Shown one piece after another: positions 7,420 through 14,859 of a DNA stretch of 33,467 nt (positions are counted from its first letter, which is position 1; each line of letters starts with the position of its first letter). Made by a program: the position numbers and the translations under genes. This stretch comes from Planctomycetota bacterium (GTDB lineage Bacteria > Planctomycetota > UBA1135). The stretch covers positions 1 to 33,467 of the forward strand of contig JAJFFB010000013.1 of assembly GCA_021776925.1 (NCBI GenBank). The letters are read 5' to 3'. Under the pieces are notes generated by a model that did not search any database, was not told the DNA's origin, and saw only the letters and a program-made list of their open reading frames with translations.

Positions 7420-8850
7420 ATGAAACCCCCTTCTGAAGCCATGGCAGCCATGCCAGATACCCCGGCCGCGGTCCCGGTTGAAGCCGAGACCAGAACGCGC
7501 AAGGTCAAGTTCACCCAGCAGATGGAAGACGATCTGCTGCTGTCCATCCGGGAACGCGGCCGGGGCTTCAAGCTCACCGTCGCGATCCTCGGTTCGATCG
7601 TGCTATGGGCTGTGTTCGCCTATATCTACCAGCTGCGCAACGGCATGGGAGTCACCGGTCTGAACCGGCCCGTGTACTGGGGCGTGTACATCTGCAACTT
7701 CGTTTTCTTTATCGGCATCAGCCACGCTGGCACGCTGATTTCCGCCATCCTCAGGATGTGCAACGCGGAATGGCGAAGACCGATCACGCGATCTGCCGAA
7801 GTCATCACCGTGATGGTCCTGTTCTTCGGGGTGCTCAACGTGGTGTTCGACCTCGGGCGGCCCGACCGCGCGCTCAACATCGTCACCTCGGCGCAATTCA
7901 GCTCGCCGTTGTTGTGGGACGTCACCTCGATCACGGTCTATTTCCTGTCATCGACGACCTACCTCTATCTTCCGCTGATCCCCGACATCGCGATCCTGCG
8001 CGACCGTTTTCCCAAAGCCAGGTGGTTCTACGGGCCTCTGGCGCTGGGCTGGTCCGGCACCGACAAGCAGAAGCACCGCCTGGAAAAATTGATCGGCATC
8101 ATGGCGATCATCGTCCTGCCGGTAGCGGTTTCGGTGCACACGGTGGTGTCCTGGGTGTTCGCGATGACGGTACAGCCCTTGTGGCACAGCACCATCTTCG
8201 GGCCGTACTTCGTCGTCGGCGCGATCTTCTCCGGCATCGCCGCGCTGATCATCGCCATGGCCCTGCTGCGCAAGGCCTACAAGCTCGAGAACTACCTCAA
8301 GCAGGTGCACTTCGACTACCTCGGCCGCCTGCTGCTGGTGATGACCGCGCTGTGGTTCTACTTCACCTTTGCCGAGCACCTGACCGCGTACTACGGCGGC
8401 GAGCCCGCCCACATGGCGGTGCTGATGGAGAAGGTCACCGGTCGTTACGCTCCGATGTTCTGGACCATGGTGGTGTGCTGCTTCATCATTCCGATGGCGC
8501 TGCTGACGCGCTCCAAGACGCGCAACGTCAAGGGCACCGTGATCGCCTCGATCACGATCACCATCGGCATGTGGCTGGAGCGTTTCACCATCGTCGTGCC
8601 GACCCTGGTCAACCCGCGCCTGCCTTACCAGCGCGGCCTCTACACACCGAGCTGGGTCGAGTGGTCGATGCTCGCTGGTTGCATGGCGATGTTCATCCTC
8701 ATGTACGTCCTCTTCACCAAGATCTTCCCGATCATCTCGATCTGGGAGGTCAAGGAAGGCATCGAAGAAGGCTCCGACGACACCTACGATCGCGTCGTCA
8801 GCTATCTTCCCGGTCCTGAGGGCAAAGGAACCGAGGCCGGGGGCGCCTGA
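7420..8850 (+). CDS. NrfD/ActC-like polytopic membrane subunit
   Basis: The 476-residue protein starts one base after the ferredoxin gene, with AGAGGA as a ribosome site. A soluble N-terminus of about 50 residues precedes roughly ten hydrophobic helices (near 52-70, 86-112, 126-146, 163-188, 225-249, 260-285, 303-325, 346-363, 373-396 and 416-440). The block FFIGISHAGTLISAILRM followed by RRPITRSAEVITV (H102) is characteristic of ActC/QrcD-type NrfD proteins, which bind menaquinone near the periplasmic side. Ten helices fit the Act/Qrc branch better than the eight-helix PsrC/NrfD branch. It is the expected quinone-reactive anchor of the complex encoded by its neighbours. Confidence 0.92.
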   Translation: MKPPSEAMAAMPDTPAAVPVEAETRTRKVKFTQQMEDDLLLSIRERGRGFKLTVAILGSIVLWAVFAYIYQLRNGMGVTGLNRPVYWGVYICNFVFFIGISHAGTLISAILRMCNAEWRRPITRSAEVITVMVLFFGVLNVVFDLGRPDRALNIVTSAQFSSPLLWDVTSITVYFLSSTTYLYLPLIPDIAILRDRFPKARWFYGPLALGWSGTDKQKHRLEKLIGIMAIIVLPVAVSVHTVVSWVFAMTVQPLWHSTIFGPYFVVGAIFSGIAALIIAMALLRKAYKLENYLKQVHFDYLGRLLLVMTALWFYFTFAEHLTAYYGGEPAHMAVLMEKVTGRYAPMFWTMVVCCFIIPMALLTRSKTRNVKGTVIASITITIGMWLERFTIVVPTLVNPRLPYQRGLYTPSWVEWSMLAGCMAMFILMYVLFTKIFPIISIWEVKEGIEEGSDDTYDRVVSYLPGPEGKGTEAGGA

Positions 8851-9476
8851 TGAGCGTGCCCAATCCCGAACTGGCGCAGCTGTGCAGCGCACTGGCGCGG
8901 GTGTTCTCGTGGCCCGACCCCGAACAGGTCGAATTGGGCACCGGCAATCCCCTGCTGCTCGCCCTCGGCTCGCTTGCCAGGCTGGAAGGGGAGCCCGCCG
9001 AACACTTCGGCGGACTCTTTGACCAGCTGTGGAAGGTACTCGAGGAACAGGCTGCAGATGGCCAGCTTCTGCATCAGGCCGAAGTCGAGTTTGCACGGCT
9101 GTTCCTGGTTCCCTCGGAGCAGCTGGTCGAGCCCTACCAGCACGCCCACTGTGGAGAAGGCGCGGCGGCCCTGGCCCCGCGCCTGCACGCCAGTTACCGC
9201 TCCGCCGGCCTGGAAATGGCCGAATCGTGCGGCGATCTTCCAGATCACCTGGCCACTGAATTGGAGTTTCTCGCCCTGCTGCTCGACACCGGGAAGAAAT
9301 GCGAGGCTCGCTGTTTCGTCCGCGACCATCTCGGCGCTTTCGGAAGCCGGCTTGCAGCACAAGTTCTCGAACACGCCACCAGCCCCCTCTACCAGACCGC
9401 GGCGGAATCCCTTGCCCGTCTTCTCAGCTTGGACACCTTGAATTTCGATCCAAGGACAGATCCTGTCGAGTGTTAG
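8850..9476 (+). CDS. TorD/DmsD-family molybdoenzyme assembly chaperone
   Basis: The ATG at 8850 shares a base with the upstream stop (TGATG), so translation is coupled to the membrane subunit. The 208-residue all-helical product has the family landmarks: EVEFARLFLVP at about 78-88 and LPDHLATELEFLALLL at about 130-145, which carries the PDH...E signature. It has no signal peptide and is predicted to be cytoplasmic. TorD-type chaperones bind the Tat signal of a molybdoenzyme and hold it for cofactor insertion; the evident client is the molybdopterin subunit at 4298-6748. Its presence argues that this complex carries a molybdopterin cofactor, unlike what is described for ActB and QrcB. Confidence 0.87.
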   Translation: MSVPNPELAQLCSALARVFSWPDPEQVELGTGNPLLLALGSLARLEGEPAEHFGGLFDQLWKVLEEQAADGQLLHQAEVEFARLFLVPSEQLVEPYQHAHCGEGAAALAPRLHASYRSAGLEMAESCGDLPDHLATELEFLALLLDTGKKCEARCFVRDHLGAFGSRLAAQVLEHATSPLYQTAAESLARLLSLDTLNFDPRTDPVEC

Positions 9477-9477
9477 C

Positions 9478-10719
9478 ATGAAAATCAAACCCTTCATCCT
9501 GGGCGTGAGCCTGGCCGCCGGGTCGGTCGCCTTCGCCTTCCAGCCGAGCCTCCTGAGCGGCTCCATGAATGATCCGCTGCAGCAGGGTGACCCCTCCCGA
9601 GGGCGCCGTGTCTACGTGCAGAAGGACTGCGTCGAGTGCCACGCGGTCATGGGCAGTGGCGGCACCATCGGCCCTGATCTTGCCGAAGTCGGCAAGGGCC
9701 GGTCGCACCACCGCCTGGTGACCAAGCTGTGGGACCACCTGCCACTGATGGTGCAGTCCTTCGCTGAAGAAGGCATGGTCTGGCCCGAGGTCTCCGACGA
9801 GGAGATGGCCGACCTCACCGCCTACCTTTTCTACCTCAACTTCTTCGACAAGCCGGGCAACTACAACCTGGGCAAGCAGCAATTCACTCAGAAAGGCTGT
9901 GTCAATTGCCACAGTATCGGTGGCAGCGGCGCGCAGATCGGCCCGGCGTTGGACAAGTTCGGTTCGAGCGCGTCCTCGCTCGACCTGGTCGCCCGCATGT
10001 GGAGCCACGGTCCGGCGATGCTGCGCTCGCAACGCGACCGCAACGTGCAGATCCCGAAGTTCCAGGGCGCCGAAGTCGCCGACATCCTCGCCTACCTCAA
10101 GGGTTCGTCGATGGAAGCCACCCGCACCAAGTTTCAGCGCCCTGGCGATCAAGTGCTAGGCCGTGGCATATTTGAAGAAAAACAGTGCGCGCTGTGCCAC
10201 GCCGTCAAGGGCGAGGGCCAGGTGGTGGCGGCAGACGGAAGCAAGGTGCCCGGTCCGGACCTGAGCAACGTCAATCTCGAACGCAGCGTGCCGGAATTCG
10301 CCGGGGTGCTGTGGAACCACGGTCCGATGATCTGGGATACCCTGATCCAGCGTGGGGCCGCGATCCCACCCTTCTCCGTCGACGAAATCGCCGACCTGCT
10401 CGCCTACCTCTACTTCATCGATTACCACGACGAGAATGGGGATGCCGCCAAGGGCGAGGAGTTGTTCGCGCAGCGCTCATGCGTCGAGTGTCATCTGGAT
10501 CAGAGCGCGGCAGAATCGCCCGGCCCCTCCATCCAGCGCCTCGGCGAAGTGGTCAAATACGAGAGCTTTGCCGCCGGCCTGTGGAACCACGGGCCGCTGA
10601 TGCTGGAGAAGATGGAGTCCGAAACCATCGCCTGGCCGAACTTCACCGAAGAAGAAATGCGCAACCTGACCTACTATCTGGGCCAGTTGCCCGATCCCGA
10701 GGAAGAAGAAGACGAATAG
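9478..10719 (+). CDS. Secreted protein with four tandem mono-haem cytochrome c domains
   Basis: The 413-residue product begins one base after the chaperone gene and has a signal peptide (hydrophobic residues about 6-21). Four class I-like cytochrome c domains follow, each with one CXXCH motif: C51, C141, C237 and C335. Each domain contains a repeated segment of the form LW-x-H-xP-xM (for example LWNHGPLM near the end), which probably supplies the methionine ligand, and ends with an E-x-x-x-L-x-x-YL helix. The internal similarity indicates two rounds of domain duplication. The C-terminus is very acidic (DPEEEEDE), opposite in charge to the lysine-tailed cytochrome at 2855-3568. A role as electron shuttle between the NrfD-type complex and a terminal oxidase or reductase is inferred. 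Confidence 0.9.
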   Translation: MKIKPFILGVSLAAGSVAFAFQPSLLSGSMNDPLQQGDPSRGRRVYVQKDCVECHAVMGSGGTIGPDLAEVGKGRSHHRLVTKLWDHLPLMVQSFAEEGMVWPEVSDEEMADLTAYLFYLNFFDKPGNYNLGKQQFTQKGCVNCHSIGGSGAQIGPALDKFGSSASSLDLVARMWSHGPAMLRSQRDRNVQIPKFQGAEVADILAYLKGSSMEATRTKFQRPGDQVLGRGIFEEKQCALCHAVKGEGQVVAADGSKVPGPDLSNVNLERSVPEFAGVLWNHGPMIWDTLIQRGAAIPPFSVDEIADLLAYLYFIDYHDENGDAAKGEELFAQRSCVECHLDQSAAESPGPSIQRLGEVVKYESFAAGLWNHGPLMLEKMESETIAWPNFTEEEMRNLTYYLGQLPDPEEEEDE

Positions 10720-10802
10720 CGCCTGGGGGCCTGGGGCAGGATTAGTCTGGAGGAGCATGAACCCGGGCTTTACCCCTTGATGGATACCCTGAGGAAGGAC
10801 TC

Positions 10803-11321
10803 GTGAGCGCCGAAGATCTTCTTTCTCAGGGATTGAACGCGCTGCCGGTGCAGCTGCCCCGCGTCATCGCCGGTCGCGACTGGCAGGTCTTCGTGCAATT
10901 GGCGCAGGCCGGGCCGGTCTACCTTGCCGGGCAGCCCGGGCCGGACGCGCTGCGCCGCTTTGCCGCGGAGGGGGTCACTACCGTGGTCAACCTGCGTCGC
11001 CCCGAGGAAATGGAAGACCCTGCACAGGTTCCCTTCGACGAAGTGGCCTTGATCCGGGAACTCGGCATGGATTACGTGTCGATCCCTCTCGGTGGAGAAG
11101 CCTTTCCCTACACTCCGGCAGCGCTTGAGCGGTTTGCCGTGGCGATGGCGGCCACTGAAGAGAAGCTGCTGCTGCACTGCACAGTGGCCCTGCGGGTGAG
11201 TTACCTGTGGGTCGCCTACCTCCTGCGTTACCATGACTTTCCATTGGACCGGGCCTTGGAACATGGCCGGGTGATCCACCATGCTGCGATTCCCCTGGAG
11301 GACCTCCTCTACGCGCACTGA
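10803..11321 (+). CDS. DUF442-type (beta-lactamase-hydrolase-like) phosphatase-like protein
   Basis: A GTG start at 10803 with a good Shine-Dalgarno sequence (GAGGAAGGA) gives 172 residues and no signal peptide. LAGQP at 41-45, TTVVNLRRPEE at 59-69 and the phosphate-loop-like LLLHCTVALRVSYLW (C126, R131) match DUF442 proteins, which have a CX4R loop rather than the CX5R of classical tyrosine phosphatases. In this copy the usual small residues of the loop (CASGNR-like) are replaced by TVAL, so catalytic competence is doubtful. It follows the cytochrome gene after 83 bases, and its 3' end overlaps the next gene by 41 bases. Function is unknown; DUF442 domains are sometimes linked to sulphide metabolism, which is only a hint here. 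Confidence 0.75.
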   Translation: MSAEDLLSQGLNALPVQLPRVIAGRDWQVFVQLAQAGPVYLAGQPGPDALRRFAAEGVTTVVNLRRPEEMEDPAQVPFDEVALIRELGMDYVSIPLGGEAFPYTPAALERFAVAMAATEEKLLLHCTVALRVSYLWVAYLLRYHDFPLDRALEHGRVIHHAAIPLEDLLYAH

Positions 11322-14300
11322 GCCGCGCAAACCCGGCGCTCTGCTCGCCGCCCTCGTTCTGATTCTGCTGCTTCCCGCCTGCAGCGAGGCCGCGGGCAGC
11401 GATGCGCAGGCGCCTGCGCCGGATCCGCGTCTGCGCGTGCTGTTCCTTGGCGACCAAGGGCACCATCTGCCGTCTGAGCGGCTGCATTCGGTCTATGGCG
11501 CCCTGGCGCGGCAGGGGATCGCGGTCGACTACCGCGACCAACTGAGCCAGGTCGACGCAGACCTGCTGCGGCTCTACGACGTGGTCTGGGTCTATGCCAA
11601 CTACGCACGCCTAACCAGGCCCCCGCAAGAGTTTTTCTCCGACCTGACCGCCTTCGTCGAAGGCGGCGGAGGCCTGGTTGCCCTGCATTGCGCTTCGGCT
11701 TGCTTCCCGGAATCCGAGAGCTGGGAGAAGCTGCTCGGCGGTCGTTTCCTGAGTCACGAAACCGGAGTGCTGCACGAACGGGTGGTGGCCGCCGAACATC
11801 CCTTGATGAAGGGCTATGAGGAATTCGAAAGCTGGGATGAGAGCTACGTGCACCGCCACCACCAGGATGGGCGCACCACCCTGACCATGCGCGACGACGA
11901 AGCCTGGACGTGGGTGCGCGCACAGGGACAAGGCCGCGTCTTCTATTCCGCCTGGGGACACGATCAGCGTACCTGGGAGCAGCCCGGTTTCCTCGAACTG
12001 TTGCGTCGTGCGCTGCGCTGGTCAGCCGGCGAAGACGCGCAACGGCGACACGACGCCTTCGACCTGCCGCCCCTGCAGTTGGAGCCGCGGCCGACTGTAC
12101 AGAACTACGAGAAACGCGAGCAACAACCGCACTACCAGCTGCCGTTGTCGCCCACCGATGCGCTCGGTCACCTGCAGACCGCCGCCGGTCTGCGCGCCGA
12201 GATCTTCGCCAGTGAGCCCGACATCACCAATCCGATCGCGATGTCGTGGGATCACCGCGGCCGCCTGTGGGTGCTCGAATCGATCGACTATCCCAACCGG
12301 GTCGAGGATGACGGCGTCGGCCGCGACCGCATCGTGATCTGCGAGGACACCGGGCGCGACGGACGCGCCGACAAGTTCACCACCTTTGTCGAGGGCTTGA
12401 ACATCCCTACCGGAATCCTGTGCGTGAACGGCGGCGTGCTGGTGGCCCAAGCGCCGTCGATGCTGCGTCTGATCGACGACGACGGTGATGACCGCTGCGA
12501 CCGGCGCGTGGAACTGTTGCACGGCTTCGGCCGCAGCGATACCCACGCTGGACCGTCCAATCTGCACCTCGGCTTCGACAACTGGATCTACGGCGTGGTC
12601 GGTTATTCCGGGTTCCGCGGCGAGGTCGCAGGCCAATCCGTGGCCTTTAACAGCGGACTGTTCCGCTTCCGTTTCGACGGCTCGGCGCTGCAGTTCGTGG
12701 CCCAGTTCACCAACAACAGTTGGGGCATCGGCATGCGCTCCGACGGCGAACTTTTCGGTTCCACCGCCAACAACGCGCCGTCCTTTTTCGTCGGCGCGCC
12801 CAAGCCCGACCTGGCCCATGTCGACACGCGGCACCCCGGCGCCAGCGCGATCCAGACCTTCTACCCGCTGCATCCGGCGACCGCGGTGATCCGCCAGGTC
12901 GACGTCTTCGGCGGCTACACCTCCGCCGCCGGCCATCATTTCGCCACCGGCGCGCTGCTGCCCGCAGAGTGGAGCGACCGCATCGCGTTCATCTGTGAGC
13001 CGACCGCCAACCTGGTGGCGATGTTCCGCGTCGAAGCCGACGGCGCCGGCTTCCGCGCCGACGACGGCTGGAACCTGGTCGCCAGCACCGACGAGTGGTT
13101 CAGTCCGGTGCAGGCTCAGGTCGGCCCTGACGGCGCGGTGTGGATCGCCGACTGGTACGAGTTCATCGTCCAGCACAACCCGACTCCGACTCCGCAACGA
13201 GGCGGCTTCCAATCGTCAACCGGCAAGGGCAACGCCCACGAAAACCCGCTGCGCGACCGCGCCCATGGCCGCATCCTGAGACTGGTTCCCTTCGATCCCG
13301 CGGAGGAGGAGGAGGAGGCGGCCGCAAGGGCGGCCAGAAGCGAATCGCGCTTGCCTGCACCGCGCCAGGATCTGAGCCAGGCATCCATCTCCCAGCGTCT
13401 GGCCGTATTGCGCCATCCCAATCTGTTCTGGCGCTTGACGGCGCAGCATCTGCTGGCGCAGATCGCGATCCCGGAAATGGTGCCGGTGTTGCAGCAGATG
13501 GTCGCGGAGGGCGGATTGGGCGCGGTCCACGCGCTCGGCCTGCTCGATTCCTTGGGAGCATTGGGGGTGGGGGGCGCGGCCCATCACAGCCTGCGTGCCG
13601 CCCTGGCCAGTCCCGAGGCGGCGCTGCGCAAATCCGCCCTGCGTCTGCTGCCGCCGGACAGCGGCGCCGCGCTGGTCGACGCCGGCATTCTGCAGGACCC
13701 GGATCCCGCGGTCCGCCGGATGGCCCTGCTCGCCGCCGCCCGAGTGAATTCTTCGCTCGAAATCGGCACCTTGATCGGCGCGTACGCCGCTCGCGGCATG
13801 GAAGAAGATCCGTGGCTGGCTGTGGCCACGCGCGCCGCGGCCCTGCGTCATGCCGCCGGATTTCTTGCCGGGGCGGGGCCGGCGCTGATGGCGGCCAGCG
13901 CGCCTGAGGCACAGGAATCACCCAACCTGGTTCCCAATCCAGGTTTTGAAGCGCAGGCCGTGTGGCAGCCGCGCACCTATGGCGGCAGCGCCGAACACCA
14001 CTGGGTCGAAGAAGGCCGCAACGGCGGCTTCTGCCTGCGCATCGATTCCGCCAGCGGCAGTGACACCAGCTGGTTTGCCGACGTCGAAGTCCAACCCAGC
14101 ACGCGCTACCGTCTGACCGGTTGGGTGCGCACCGCGGAATTGGAAGTGGTCGGGGAACGCGCCGACGGCGCCTTGTTCAACCTGCACGCGCGTGGCCGCT
14201 CTATTTCCAACGCCATCCTCGGCGATCACGACTGGACCCAGCTCGCACTGGAGTTCGAAACCGGAGCGAACGAGAGTCAGCTCAGTGTGAATTGTCTATT

Positions 14301-14850
14301 CGGTGGCTGGGGCCATTGCCGCGGGACCGCCTGGTTCGATGATCTGGAATTGCGCGCCCTGGGCCGCTCGGGCACCCCGCACTCGCTGGCCCTCGAAGCC
14401 GCCGCGCACCTGGCCCGCGTCGGCCCCGCGGCCGAACGCGCCGATCTGCAGGAAGCCCTGACCCAAGGACGGGTGCGCTTGCCCGCCGACGTCCTGCTGC
14501 AATTGCACCTCGACGCTGGGGTTGAATCGGCGTCAAGCCAGCCGCTGCATCAGGGCGGCGACGCCGAGGCTGGGCGCACCCTGTTCGCCCAGCATCCGAT
14601 CGCCGCGTGCATCCGTTGCCACAAAGTGGAGGGTAGCGGAGGCGAGGTCGGTCCCGACCTGTCCGCCGTAGGGGAACGCCTTTCTGCCGAGGAGTTGCTG
14701 CAATCGATCCTCGAGCCCAACGCCGCCATCGCCGCGGACTATCCCGGCCAGGTGTCGCCGATGCCGCCGATGCGCGCCTTCCTCAGTGACGGCGAGATCC
14801 GCGACCTGGTGGCCTATCTGGCGGCGTGCCGCCAGGACCAGGGCGGCTGA
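11281..14850 (+). CDS. ThuA / membrane-bound-dehydrogenase propeller / HEAT / CBM-like / cytochrome c lipoprotein
   Basis: The 1189-residue product has a lipoprotein signal (LLPAC, C34). Domains in order: ThuA-like glutamine-amidotransferase-like fold (about 50-245, with VYANYARL and LVALHCASACF); a sugar-dehydrogenase-like beta-propeller of the planctomycete membrane-bound dehydrogenase type (about 300-665, with GLRAEIFASEPDITNPIAM and GFDNWIYGVVGYSG); HEAT-like repeats (about 700-857); a jelly-roll carbohydrate-binding-like domain (about 881-1026, LVPNPGFE...WFDDLELRALG); and a C-terminal cytochrome c with CIRCH at 1110-1114. This architecture is typical of Planctomycetota and Verrucomicrobiota and suggests periplasmic sugar oxidation with electrons passed to the attached haem. 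The substrate is unknown. The start overlaps the previous gene by 41 bases. Confidence 0.87.
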   Translation: MLRFPWRTSSTRTEPRKPGALLAALVLILLLPACSEAAGSDAQAPAPDPRLRVLFLGDQGHHLPSERLHSVYGALARQGIAVDYRDQLSQVDADLLRLYDVVWVYANYARLTRPPQEFFSDLTAFVEGGGGLVALHCASACFPESESWEKLLGGRFLSHETGVLHERVVAAEHPLMKGYEEFESWDESYVHRHHQDGRTTLTMRDDEAWTWVRAQGQGRVFYSAWGHDQRTWEQPGFLELLRRALRWSAGEDAQRRHDAFDLPPLQLEPRPTVQNYEKREQQPHYQLPLSPTDALGHLQTAAGLRAEIFASEPDITNPIAMSWDHRGRLWVLESIDYPNRVEDDGVGRDRIVICEDTGRDGRADKFTTFVEGLNIPTGILCVNGGVLVAQAPSMLRLIDDDGDDRCDRRVELLHGFGRSDTHAGPSNLHLGFDNWIYGVVGYSGFRGEVAGQSVAFNSGLFRFRFDGSALQFVAQFTNNSWGIGMRSDGELFGSTANNAPSFFVGAPKPDLAHVDTRHPGASAIQTFYPLHPATAVIRQVDVFGGYTSAAGHHFATGALLPAEWSDRIAFICEPTANLVAMFRVEADGAGFRADDGWNLVASTDEWFSPVQAQVGPDGAVWIADWYEFIVQHNPTPTPQRGGFQSSTGKGNAHENPLRDRAHGRILRLVPFDPAEEEEEAAARAARSESRLPAPRQDLSQASISQRLAVLRHPNLFWRLTAQHLLAQIAIPEMVPVLQQMVAEGGLGAVHALGLLDSLGALGVGGAAHHSLRAALASPEAALRKSALRLLPPDSGAALVDAGILQDPDPAVRRMALLAAARVNSSLEIGTLIGAYAARGMEEDPWLAVATRAAALRHAAGFLAGAGPALMAASAPEAQESPNLVPNPGFEAQAVWQPRTYGGSAEHHWVEEGRNGGFCLRIDSASGSDTSWFADVEVQPSTRYRLTGWVRTAELEVVGERADGALFNLHARGRSISNAILGDHDWTQLALEFETGANESQLSVNCLFGGWGHCRGTAWFDDLELRALGRSGTPHSLALEAAAHLARVGPAAERADLQEALTQGRVRLPADVLLQLHLDAGVESASSQPLHQGGDAEAGRTLFAQHPIAACIRCHKVEGSGGEVGPDLSAVGERLSAEELLQSILEPNAAIAADYPGQVSPMPPMRAFLSDGEIRDLVAYLAACRQDQGG

Positions 14851-14859
14851 CTCGCCGCC

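Noticed and set aside
10720-10802. Gap before the DUF442-like gene as an intrinsic terminator
   Set aside because: Only direct CCTGGGG repeats and no stable hairpin with a T-tract; a good ribosome site follows, so readthrough seems likely.
13303-13322. GAG repeat coding for a glutamate run in the ThuA fusion protein
   Set aside because: A short low-complexity linker between domains; no sign of a functional repeat.
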